From Parachlamydiales bacterium (lineage in GTDB: Bacteria; Chlamydiota; Chlamydiia; Chlamydiales; Parachlamydiaceae): 32,585 bases of DNA. Below, piece after piece: positions 1-8,150 of the stretch. The stretch is from the NCBI GenBank assembly GCA_020051075.1, contig JAGVJP010000123.1, positions 1 through 32,585 on the forward strand, in the 5' to 3' direction. Position numbers and translations under genes: made by a program. The notes under the pieces were generated by a model. That model saw only the letters and a program-made list of their open reading frames with translations. It made no database searches and was not told the origin of the DNA. Every line of letters begins with the position of its first letter. Position 1 is the stretch's first letter.

Positions 1-94
1 ATTAACAAAGGAAACGCCTTTAAACTATGTTTTGAGGTCGTTAATATTTTATAACTAATTGAATATATTCTGGTTATGTTAGCTTAACGCGTAT

Positions 95-126
95 GAAGAG
101 GACTTCCGCACTCCAAACGCTTCGCG
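95..126 (+). repeat. 32-base dispersed repeat, left copy
   Basis: This 32-base segment, beginning GAAGAGGACTTCCGCACTCC, is identical to the reverse complement of 32520-32551. At the right end the same sequence forms one arm of a long hairpin; here only a single arm is present. This suggests a dispersed palindromic repeat (REP or MITE-like) with one full and one partial copy. Confidence 0.85.
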
Positions 127-188
127 CTGAAAAAAATGGGTAATGGTAAGGCCTGACGGCCTGGGCTTTGATATGCCAGCACTTCGTG

Positions 189-266
189 CCTTAGGACATG
201 CTTATTCTTAGAACTCTTGATCTCCTCCCGAACCTTAGGAACCGCTGATTCTTAGGGCTCTTGAGC
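189..266 (+). repeat. Imperfect direct repeat, 44-base period
   Basis: Two copies of a roughly 34-base unit start at 189 and 233. Both begin CCTTAGGA and continue to an ATTCTTAG block followed by CTCTTGA, with several substitutions. Only two copies exist, and nothing resembles CRISPR spacers or a coding function. Confidence 0.55.
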
Positions 267-323
267 TTGTGCATCAGGTGCTATGAAAAATAAGAGTGAC
301 ATTAAAAGTAGCAGAATATTTTT

Positions 324-2096
324 TTATGTTGATGATTTCCTTGTTATTCTTCTTTTTTGCAAGACACATTTCAGAATTTTACTACTTCGTAAACCGATCA
401 TCATAGCTGGTGCTGTAGTATTAATATCAGGAATCACCGGACAGATGGAGTTGTCTGCTACAAAAACGTTCTTTGTTCCATAAACACGTGTGTTGCCATC
501 TACCACACCTCCGGCATTCAGAGGAGCCATTTTACAGTGCGAGACAAAGTGATGTATGTCCAGTGAAAGATTGCTATTATTTTTTACGTACTGCTCAACC
601 ACTGCGTCGTCATAGCCAGTAAGGATGACTAAGTTGATCGGGTCAGTTAAAATGGGTTTAAAGTACAGCGAGGGGAATGGGTACATGGCATATAGTTGAT
701 CTATCAGAGCGCGGATATAGACCTTGACGGCATTCTTCATATTCTCCAGGTCTACAGGATCTTTGTAAAAGGCGTCGTCCGCTGCGGCTATCTGAAATGA
801 GTTATCGCTTTGAATTGTGACACTTCCCTCGCTCACTGGGTTCAAAAGATCAAATCCAATGGTTAATAGCGGAGGTGTCTGCGCAGTAGCCGGTATGAAT
901 TCGAACAAAATCTGTAGCATTCGTGGGTCGTTGGAACTCCCACCCACTACTGGCAAGTAGACATTATTGATAGTAAATGCATATGGAGCTCCAGGTGGTA
1001 TACCACTCAGTGCGGGATCTGCTAGCATCGTAATAAAAATGAGCGGATGGTTTTGGAGATGTTTTCCGACGTTCTCATTGATGAACACGGGCTTGATCCC
1101 TGCATTCTTTAGTGCTTCCGACGGTCCTATACCCGAAAGCTGCAGCAACTTGCTACTGTTGATGCCACTCGCCAAAACAACGGCTTTCCGAGCTTTTGCT
1201 ACGAAGAGTTTACCGTCCTGGACATATTTTACTTGTTTGGCACGCCCATGTTTGTCGAATATGATTTTTACAGCTACGGAATCGAAGAGCATATGCAGTT
1301 TGTGTCCATTAATTCCTCGCCCTTCTGGCGTCATGACTGTGCTATTTAAAAATGCCGTCGCGCTGCTCACTCGTTTGGTCCCTGTAGGATCAATAAACCA
1401 CTGAGCCCGAGGGTCTATGCAATTCTCTACACTCGGATCATTATAGTCCAACACAACTGGAATTCCAGGAAACGCTGCCTGTGACGCGGGCAATAGGACT
1501 TGTGATGTTATCTGCGACAGCGTGGGTGTCTGCAGCACATTGACAGGACCGTTGATTCCTCGTGCCCCTTGTGTGATTGTCAATCCTTGATAATTCTCAA
1601 GAGCATTGAAGGTTTCCAGAATATTGTCCAGGCTCCAATTGCTACTGCCAGAAACTTCTTCCCAACGCGAGTACATGGCGTTAGACCCACGACCATAGTA
1701 TAAGCCGTTAATCGATGAGCCGCCACCCAACAACATTCCTGTTGTCCAATCACTTGTTCGTCCATTGAGCCCTGCCATTGGCAGGGTCTGATTCCATCCT
1801 GGCCAAAAATATTTAGGCTTGCCTGTCCCAGCCAATAGGAATGCTGGGAGACCCACAGCTTCGATTGCTGGATCATCTGTTAAATTTAGCCCCCCCTCTA
1901 TTCCTATTACTGAAAAGAGACCATCTTTTGATAGCTCGCTCATCAATATGCAGCCTGCCGCTCCACCACCAACGACTATGATATCTGCCTCTAGTACGTT
2001 TCCCGACCTTCTGCATCGATAAGGGGAAGATGAATGACCAAAAAGGTTGACTGTTGTAGCGATGATTAAAGCGAGCGCAATAAATCTGATCTTCAT
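324..2096 (-). CDS. Secreted GMC-family FAD oxidoreductase
   Basis: A predicted 590-residue glucose-methanol-choline oxidoreductase, a family that oxidises alcohols to aldehydes or ketones with FAD. A hydrophobic signal peptide covers about residues 1-20. The FAD-binding loop VVGGGAAG is at 41-48. GMC signature 1 is seen as GGGSSINGLYYGRGS and signature 2 as SGIGPSEALKNAG. The catalytic His is expected at H516 (HFVSHCKM), paired with Asn near 559 (NTTAP). I start at 2096 because an AGGA lies eight bases upstream and this places the signal peptide first; a longer frame from 2153 adds 19 residues. It follows the hydrolase gene's 3' end by about 110 bases and ends the minus-strand series. The substrate is not predictable. 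Family assignment is confident. Confidence 0.9.
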   Translation of the reverse strand: MKIRFIALALIIATTVNLFGHSSSPYRCRRSGNVLEADIIVVGGGAAGCILMSELSKDGLFSVIGIEGGLNLTDDPAIEAVGLPAFLLAGTGKPKYFWPGWNQTLPMAGLNGRTSDWTTGMLLGGGSSINGLYYGRGSNAMYSRWEEVSGSSNWSLDNILETFNALENYQGLTITQGARGINGPVNVLQTPTLSQITSQVLLPASQAAFPGIPVVLDYNDPSVENCIDPRAQWFIDPTGTKRVSSATAFLNSTVMTPEGRGINGHKLHMLFDSVAVKIIFDKHGRAKQVKYVQDGKLFVAKARKAVVLASGINSSKLLQLSGIGPSEALKNAGIKPVFINENVGKHLQNHPLIFITMLADPALSGIPPGAPYAFTINNVYLPVVGGSSNDPRMLQILFEFIPATAQTPPLLTIGFDLLNPVSEGSVTIQSDNSFQIAAADDAFYKDPVDLENMKNAVKVYIRALIDQLYAMYPFPSLYFKPILTDPINLVILTGYDDAVVEQYVKNNSNLSLDIHHFVSHCKMAPLNAGGVVDGNTRVYGTKNVFVADNSICPVIPDINTTAPAMMIGLRSSKILKCVLQKRRITRKSST

Positions 2097-2121
2097 AGTT
2101 GAATCCTCATAGTTGAATCCT
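2093..2121 (-). promoter_or_regulatory. 14-bp tandem duplication of RBS and start, making a 5-codon upstream ORF
   Basis: The segment AGGATTCAACTATG, carrying the ribosome-binding site and ATG of the GMC gene, is present twice in tandem. The upstream copy's ATG (2110) opens a mini-ORF encoding MRIQL. Its TGA (2095-2093) overlaps the main ATG (2096-2094) in an ATGA arrangement. The duplication and overlap are seen directly; any role in translational coupling is inferred. Confidence 0.6.
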
Positions 2122-2169
2122 CCGACTATCAATATCAAAATTTTTGTTGTCAAGAAATTAGTATCAGAG

Positions 2170-2190
2170 GCTGAAAAAACTATTTTCAGC
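2170..2190. terminator. Small intergenic hairpin between the hydrolase and GMC genes
   Basis: A perfect 8-bp stem (GCTGAAAA / TTTTCAGC) with a 5-base loop lies in the gap between the 3' end of the hydrolase gene and the GMC gene. No clear T-tract follows in the direction of transcription. It may be a weak attenuator or an mRNA-processing hairpin rather than a full terminator. Confidence 0.35.
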
Positions 2191-2206
2191 TCCCAGGCGA
2201 GTGTGG

Positions 2207-3151
2207 CTACTTTTGATTTTTCTCCCTAAATGCTCCACGAAGGGCTGCTACCGCTACATCAAGGGATTGCTGGGCCAGCTTAGAAGCTCGAGCCCCGTTA
2301 CCGGCAAGGTGGCCAACGCCAAACTGAGTATAAACGTTGGTATGCACTCCTGATGACAGCAAGCGGTCTGCATATTTCTGGGCATCCTTACGGAACATGT
2401 CCTTCTCAGCTAAAATGATGAGAGCCGGTGGGAGATGAGACAGGTCTTTAGCAAAAATTGGAGAGACATACGGGTTGCTTGTCTCTTCAGGGTTTTTGAC
2501 ATATTGTGCAGCGATCCAGCGCTCTGAATCAAACTCATCCCCTTGAAGTTGAAGCGTTCCACCCCATGTATTATCTACGACAGGATTGATCAATACCTGC
2601 AAATCAATTGCGGGTCCTTTTCGATCACGTGCTTCAAGGCACAATGCAGCCGCCATCCCACCGCCCGCACTATCTCCAACGACAGCCAGGCGGGAAGGAT
2701 TAGTATTAAATTTTTGCGCATGATCGACAATCCAAAGCAAACCATCGTAGCATTGTTCCAGGGGGACAGGGAACTTCCCTTCTGGTGCATTGAGATATCC
2801 CACAGAAACAACCAATGCTTGAACTTCTCTGCATAGATATCGGGCTAAATTATCATGTGTATCTAAAGTGCCAGCCACCCATGCACCGCCATGAATATAC
2901 AGGATAATCGGTAAATCTTTTTGCTCATTTGGCGTGTAAATGCGAAGAGGTGTTGTCCGGTCATCATTTTTTATCGTGATATTTTCTACTTTCAAGACCT
3001 CTGGTTTTTCGGCTTCAATCGCTAAGAACTTTTCATTCAGCATTTTTCTTACTATATCTGGGCCCATTTCCCAGAAGGATTGAGCTAGGACTTTTTCTGT
3101 AATCATCAAAATACCTATGCAGAATATCACTAGGAACAGTTTTCTATTCAT
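2207..3151 (-). CDS. Secreted alpha/beta hydrolase (fold-3, HSL-type esterase)
   Basis: A predicted 314-residue carboxylesterase-type hydrolase of the hormone-sensitive-lipase family. An N-terminal signal peptide ends near residues 22-25. The oxyanion-hole motif HGGAW is at 87-91 and the nucleophile motif GDSAGG has S161. The likely Asp is D251 (AEKDMF) and the likely His is H281 (VGHLAG). The start at 3151 has GAGG eight bases upstream. The gene overlaps the end of xdhC by 8 bases, so the two are probably translated together. Exported ester hydrolysis could feed an alcohol to the neighbouring GMC enzyme; that link is inference. Confidence 0.9.
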   Translation of the reverse strand: MNRKLFLVIFCIGILMITEKVLAQSFWEMGPDIVRKMLNEKFLAIEAEKPEVLKVENITIKNDDRTTPLRIYTPNEQKDLPIILYIHGGAWVAGTLDTHDNLARYLCREVQALVVSVGYLNAPEGKFPVPLEQCYDGLLWIVDHAQKFNTNPSRLAVVGDSAGGGMAAALCLEARDRKGPAIDLQVLINPVVDNTWGGTLQLQGDEFDSERWIAAQYVKNPEETSNPYVSPIFAKDLSHLPPALIILAEKDMFRKDAQKYADRLLSSGVHTNVYTQFGVGHLAGNGARASKLAQQSLDVAVAALRGAFREKNQK

Positions 3152-3941
3152 GAATTGGATCCTCTTTTTTATGCAATTGATCTCTTACTTGTATCAACTG
3201 CGCTGCAACGCTGATGGCAATTTCTTGGGGATGGTTATTGCCTATATCTAAGCCTATGGGGCAATAAAATGCATCCTTACATGAAGAGGGGAGGTTGACT
3301 TCTTCGATGTCTTTTTTGATTCTAGCAGCTTTAGCCTTGCTTCCGATCACACCTAAATAGGGAAATTGCTTGGTTCTTAGGATTTCCAACAAAATAGGCA
3401 AATCAGTGCTATGACCCATTGTCATCAGCAAAACAAATGTATCTTGACTGAGATGTTTCACTTCAGAGACCATATCTTGGGTGTGCGTTAATAATAATTT
3501 CGGCGATTTTGGAAGTTTATCAAGCCAAACCTGGCGAGTGTCCAGGCACTGAATTTGACACTCCAGCAAGAGGAGAAGAGGGATGAGTGCATTGGCGACA
3601 TGGCCGGCACCAAAGACAGCAATTTCCCATGTTTTGGTATGATATGCTTCAAAATATAATTTTACAACACCTCCACAGGTCATGCCGACATCTTGTTTTA
3701 AGTTCCATGTGACAAAGGATGTTGTCAAATGTCTATTTTCTAAAAGTGTTTTGGCCTCATTTAAGGCTTTAAATTCTAGTTTTCCACCACCCACAGTACC
3801 TCCATGCAAGCCATCTTTAGTGACTAACATCTTGCTGCCGACATCTTGAGGGGAACTGCCAATGACATCAATCAGGGTGACCATGACAAAAGGGATAGTT
3901 GACAATAGCAGCTCGTTGAATTGTTCATGGATGGAAAGCAT
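3144..3941 (-). CDS. xdhC: XdhC-type molybdenum cofactor insertion protein
   Basis: A 265-residue XdhC/CoxI-family protein. Members bind molybdenum cofactor, promote its sulfuration and hand it to xanthine-dehydrogenase-type enzymes. The family hallmarks GGTVGGGKLE (47-56) and DVGMTCGG (about 84-91) are visible. A Rossmann-type segment begins at GAGHVA (111-116), as in the C-terminal XdhC domain. The gene starts 13 bases after the stop of the XDH-like gene and overlaps the hydrolase gene, so it belongs to the same operon as its presumed client. Confidence 0.92.
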   Translation of the reverse strand: MLSIHEQFNELLLSTIPFVMVTLIDVIGSSPQDVGSKMLVTKDGLHGGTVGGGKLEFKALNEAKTLLENRHLTTSFVTWNLKQDVGMTCGGVVKLYFEAYHTKTWEIAVFGAGHVANALIPLLLLLECQIQCLDTRQVWLDKLPKSPKLLLTHTQDMVSEVKHLSQDTFVLLMTMGHSTDLPILLEILRTKQFPYLGVIGSKAKAARIKKDIEEVNLPSSCKDAFYCPIGLDIGNNHPQEIAISVAAQLIQVRDQLHKKEDPIHE

Positions 3942-3954
3942 AACGGTATATCTA

Positions 3955-6900
3955 TTAAAGCGTTAGTGAATCGGTTGTCACGTCGCACAGCGTCTGGATA
4001 CGTTGACAAGTCATCGGTAATTCCATATCTATCCATTCATCTTTACCAGTCAACTCAATCCTGGCTTCCTTAATGGCTTGTTTGATAGCAATATAAGTGG
4101 ATGCTCCTAACGTCAATGACGACTCTGTGAATGACTTAGAAGATTTCACTGCTTGTTGTTCAGCTTGCTTTTCTCTGGCGTTTTTCTTTTCATCGACCGG
4201 TTGAAGCTTTACTCGGAAATCGATTGGAATTGTTTTTGAACATGGCGGCTTATAACTCCAAATATTATCCGTCACCAGACGTCCATGTTCATCATAGATA
4301 AGTTCTTCTGTGGTTGCAAATCCTATGCCTTGAACAAAGCCCCCCTCGAGCTGACCGATGTCGATGGCAGGATTTGGTGATTTATTAACATCGCTGACAG
4401 CATCCACACGCAATATTGTGAACTCGCCGGTTAATACATCAATTTCTACTTCTGTGACCGCAGCGCCGTAGGCATAATAAAGGAATGGTTTTCCTCTAGG
4501 ATTTTTTTCTGTCGGGCCTTTGTAGTGAGGGACTGTGTAAAGTTCAGTTGCGCTAAGGTTAATGCGTTGAAACCATGCCTGGAAGACAATTTCCTTCCAT
4601 TTTTCCTTCCATTTGGTGCGCCAGTCTTCTATGCAGGAATGGGGGGTGAATTGCTCCAGGTTCCGGCAGAGATCTTCTAGACGATTTCGAAGAACTAGGC
4701 AGGCTTTTTCCACTGCCCCTCCACATAGATCGAAGCCAGTGGATGCTGCAGTTGGGGGGCAGTTGGGGATTGCATTGGTGTTGTTGCCTCCAATGCGGAT
4801 ATATTCAATAGGAATTCCTAATGTATTGGCTGCAAGTTGCGCCAATTTCATGTGCAGCCCCTGTCCCATTTCAACACCGCCATGGTAGATGAACACCGAT
4901 GCATCTGCCATATTAACCGTTACAACTGCGCTGGAGGCGTTTAAAGACCCTCGAGGCTCGGTGAATCCAATTCCATGCTTTTGGGGAACCATGACGATGC
5001 TGCGTTTACGCCAACGGTTTTCTTGATTGAATTTCAACACTTCCTTTTGGCGTCTTTCGAAATCCGAAGACTTGTAAAGGTCATCCCAAATTGTGCGGAT
5101 GTTGCAAAAGTCCAGCTTCTGTCCAAAATGGGTGGTATCGTAAGAATCCTCGGTACCGTCTTTGTACATATTTTTATAACGAATCTCTTCTGGATGTACT
5201 TTGCGTCCGAGTTTTTTGGTTAATTGAAAAGCGACATGCTCAAGGGCGTTTTCGACTATCGCCCAAGCCTGTACAACTCCAAACGTGCGGAAGGCTGTAT
5301 TGCTTGCTTTGTTCGTTCGGTATGCCTTCCCATTGGCTTGCAAAGTCTCAACATAATAGGATTGGTCGATATTCAACAAACTGGAGTCCATGACGGCGAA
5401 TGTGCAGTCATATGTATCGCCTGCATCAGAAATAAGGTCGATACGCATGCCTTTAATCGTTCCATCGTCAGTATAAGCAACGTGATACTCGCCATAATAG
5501 GGATGCCGCTTTCCTACTGCCTGCATGTCAGTAGATCGATCGTAATGCAAACGAATTGGCAGCCGAAGTTTATACGCTGCTACAGCAGCTTGAGCGCCTA
5601 CAATGTTAGCCCGATGTTGCTTCCCCCCAAATCCGCCCCCAATTTGTTCAATGACAAGGGTGATTTGATTGTGACTGACTCCTAAAGCTTTAGCGATGGT
5701 GCCTTGTGTGCCGTTGGGATTTTGTGTAGAGCAATAAACGGTCATTTGATCATAGGCTTCCGGCACGGCTAAAGCGCACATGGTTTCCATATAAAAATGT
5801 GCTTGCGACGAAGTTGTGAATGTTCCGCTTACAACATCAGTGCCTGGCATGGGTTTCTTGGGATTTTTCAGCCATTCCTCATTACTTCCATCGCGGGTGA
5901 TTGTAGGGATGCGCTGTTGGATGTCTTCATCTTCATTTGCTGCTTTCCTTATCATGGGCATCTCAGCACTGCGTTTAACAGCTTCTTCAATTGAGGTAAT
6001 GGCAGGAAGCTCTTCATAAACGATGCATTCTTTTTCGACATATGCGACTGCTTTATATGCTGTAGCAACGGAATCAGCAACCACCATGCCAATAGGTGCG
6101 GCAACAGAGGTGACAACACCATCGCTAAATATGGGGTCGTCTGCGCCTAAACCAACCAGTTTAGAACCTCCCTTCGGGATATCTTCAACGGTGATCAAAT
6201 CTTTAAAGCCTGGAAATTTTTTAATCAGCAGCTCTTTTAGCTCATTTAAACCCGAAGTGATTTTAGTAAACGAAAAACGTGCGTGGGGCCTTGAACTCTT
6301 CACCATGACACCGTGCAGTCCTCCAAGGGGAAGGCCGATGTCTTGGGTAAACTTGACTTCTCCAGAAGCTTGGACAAAAGCCCCGCGTTTGACTATAGGC
6401 TGGGTCAAGGGGTATAATTCGGGGTATTCATACCATTCTTGTTTTCCAGTCGATAAAGGCCTTACATCATGGTGTGCGGATGATGCTGTCTTGCTGCTGA
6501 CCAATTCAGGCTTCATTGAAACCGCAACGTACAGGAAGAATTTATAAAAGAAATTTTCTGCCAGTCGAAGACGATATGGAGTGCTAATGCCCTCTTCCTC
6601 CATTGGGATGGTCATTTCCTTGACTTCTTGCTTGAGAACTAACAGGCTCGACTTCAACGTTTCATTATTGATGGGTTTGCCTATAAGAAATTGCTCGGTC
6701 TTGTATGCTCGGCAATTTAAAGAGGCAAGTCCACCATACACAATCGTTGCTTCTTCAACATGAGCATCTTGCCCGTTGCTGAGACGGAAACGGAATCCTG
6801 CATTCACAATCGGGTGCGCCATTTGCACTCTGCGAGCAATCCGATACGTCTGTACGTACTCTTGAGGCCGAGTATAGGGAATATGAAAAGATAAAATGAG

Positions 6901-8085
6901 TGCATCTTCAGGCAGGTCTTGCACGGCAGGCATTTCGGTGAGAAGAAAACTTTTGAATCCATCTTTGTATTCTAGGGAACCAATGGTGACTGTCGTTCCA
7001 AGAGCAGCAAGAACCGTATAGACATCCGAAGGAAAGGGACTGCCGTGGTCTGCATGATCCTTTGTCATGAATATATTACCGGCGATGCTTCCGGCAGAGC
7101 GGACCTGAAGGCCAGCGATGTATGCTGCATGACGTTTAAACTCTTTAAGCCCTGCAGTCTGATGGTCTGGCCGTGTTTGTATGACTTCAGAAATAAAGTT
7201 AACCGCCTCCTGAATCGTCACTGCAGCTCCAACAAAAAGGCCTGAATCCTGTACTTCTATTTTTCCTAATGGCTCAATAGCGGAAATATCAATGAGGGTT
7301 TTTACATGTTCTGTTTGATAAACACCGGATGCTGTATTTCCGATAATGATCCTGACTTCATGGCGTCCAGCCTGGCTAACGCAATTCTTCTTCAACCGAT
7401 GGGCTTCTTCAAGAGTTAGAGGGCGATAGTATTGGTGATCAGTGCTTTTAAAATGAATGGCCCTTGGGGAGGGATTATAGTCAGGAAGCTCTTCCAATTT
7501 AATTGGCGTCATCTCTTTCTTAAAATGAACATAAAAACTTGGATCGATCAGACATTGTTGAGTCTTATCTGAGGCAGCGTCATAGTCAGAAGCTAATGTG
7601 CGCATGCTATGGAGAATGGGGCGATACCCTGTGCAACGGCAAAGATTGCCGCCATAAATGTCTTCAATCTCCTGCTCGCTTGCTGAAGGTTTTTGTTGCA
7701 GGAATGCATGCGTATTCATCACAAAACCGGGTGTGCAAAAACCGCACTGGCTTCCATTATATCGCGCAATGCACACCTGTGTAGGATCCATCCCTTTATG
7801 AACACTGCCAATCCCTTCAGTCGTCGTCACCAACATTCCATCCAGTGTGCATAACAGGCGCAAACAAGCATTTATCGGCCGATGGATTGTTGTGCCATCA
7901 GGTTTCTTGTGCGAGAGCATGACAGTGCAAGCGCCGCATCCTCCCTGTCCGCAGGACACCTTTGTGCCTGTCAACCCCACTTGGCCCAGATAATCCGTTA
8001 ACTTTACAGCGGGATTTGGATTCAAGATTTCCACTTTGACGCCATTTAGCCAGAAGATTAACTGATTAGAATAAGATGCGTCCAT
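3955..8085 (-). CDS. Single-chain xanthine dehydrogenase-family molybdenum hydroxylase
   Basis: A 1376-residue molybdo-flavoprotein with all domains in one chain, as in animal and fungal XDH; most bacteria split it into XdhA and XdhB. The two [2Fe-2S] sites are C45/C50/C53/C74 and C114/C117/C149/C151. The FAD domain spans about 210-530 (IIIGNTASG near 247) and the Moco domain about 565-1376. By hand alignment to bovine XDH the catalytic Glu1261 is kept (E1321), as are Phe914 (F935), Phe1009 (F1041), Arg912 (R933) and the EMGQGLH and NPAIDIGQ motifs. The substrate residues differ: Glu802 is Q823 and Arg880 is S901. The usual KAVGEPP around the catalytic Glu reads KSFTESS. The enzyme probably hydroxylates an aldehyde or N-heterocycle other than xanthine. 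The start has GGGGG seven bases upstream. Confidence 0.93.
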   Translation of the reverse strand: MDASYSNQLIFWLNGVKVEILNPNPAVKLTDYLGQVGLTGTKVSCGQGGCGACTVMLSHKKPDGTTIHRPINACLRLLCTLDGMLVTTTEGIGSVHKGMDPTQVCIARYNGSQCGFCTPGFVMNTHAFLQQKPSASEQEIEDIYGGNLCRCTGYRPILHSMRTLASDYDAASDKTQQCLIDPSFYVHFKKEMTPIKLEELPDYNPSPRAIHFKSTDHQYYRPLTLEEAHRLKKNCVSQAGRHEVRIIIGNTASGVYQTEHVKTLIDISAIEPLGKIEVQDSGLFVGAAVTIQEAVNFISEVIQTRPDHQTAGLKEFKRHAAYIAGLQVRSAGSIAGNIFMTKDHADHGSPFPSDVYTVLAALGTTVTIGSLEYKDGFKSFLLTEMPAVQDLPEDALILSFHIPYTRPQEYVQTYRIARRVQMAHPIVNAGFRFRLSNGQDAHVEEATIVYGGLASLNCRAYKTEQFLIGKPINNETLKSSLLVLKQEVKEMTIPMEEEGISTPYRLRLAENFFYKFFLYVAVSMKPELVSSKTASSAHHDVRPLSTGKQEWYEYPELYPLTQPIVKRGAFVQASGEVKFTQDIGLPLGGLHGVMVKSSRPHARFSFTKITSGLNELKELLIKKFPGFKDLITVEDIPKGGSKLVGLGADDPIFSDGVVTSVAAPIGMVVADSVATAYKAVAYVEKECIVYEELPAITSIEEAVKRSAEMPMIRKAANEDEDIQQRIPTITRDGSNEEWLKNPKKPMPGTDVVSGTFTTSSQAHFYMETMCALAVPEAYDQMTVYCSTQNPNGTQGTIAKALGVSHNQITLVIEQIGGGFGGKQHRANIVGAQAAVAAYKLRLPIRLHYDRSTDMQAVGKRHPYYGEYHVAYTDDGTIKGMRIDLISDAGDTYDCTFAVMDSSLLNIDQSYYVETLQANGKAYRTNKASNTAFRTFGVVQAWAIVENALEHVAFQLTKKLGRKVHPEEIRYKNMYKDGTEDSYDTTHFGQKLDFCNIRTIWDDLYKSSDFERRQKEVLKFNQENRWRKRSIVMVPQKHGIGFTEPRGSLNASSAVVTVNMADASVFIYHGGVEMGQGLHMKLAQLAANTLGIPIEYIRIGGNNTNAIPNCPPTAASTGFDLCGGAVEKACLVLRNRLEDLCRNLEQFTPHSCIEDWRTKWKEKWKEIVFQAWFQRINLSATELYTVPHYKGPTEKNPRGKPFLYYAYGAAVTEVEIDVLTGEFTILRVDAVSDVNKSPNPAIDIGQLEGGFVQGIGFATTEELIYDEHGRLVTDNIWSYKPPCSKTIPIDFRVKLQPVDEKKNAREKQAEQQAVKSSKSFTESSLTLGASTYIAIKQAIKEARIELTGKDEWIDMELPMTCQRIQTLCDVTTDSLTL

Positions 8086-8150
8086 CTAAGAACCCCCAAA
8101 AAACGCTAGTTTAGTGATGAAGAAGGAGTTGGTAGCACCAATTCCTGTCA

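Larger units (their letters stand above)
1..323. other. Non-coding left flank
   Basis: No convincing gene is visible on either strand. The stretch holds one copy of a repeat that recurs at the right end of the window (95-126), a short palindrome AGGCC-TGAC-GGCCT (149-162) and an imperfect 44-base-period direct repeat (189-266). A plus-strand open frame at 283-483 runs antisense into the 3' end of the GMC oxidoreductase gene and has no Shine-Dalgarno or family signature, so it is not called. Confidence 0.7.

Noticed and set aside
189..266. Possible CRISPR array
   Set aside because: There are only two diverged units with no consistent repeat/spacer structure and no cas genes in the window.
283..483. 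66-codon plus-strand open frame at the left flank
   Set aside because: Most of it is antisense to the conserved C-terminal region of the GMC gene, and it shows no coding features.
6023..6547. 174-codon plus-strand open frame inside the XDH-like gene
   Set aside because: It lies fully antisense to a strongly supported coding region, has no family signature and has no convincing ribosome-binding site. The same applies to frames at 5224-5685, 967-1404 and 11942-12439.
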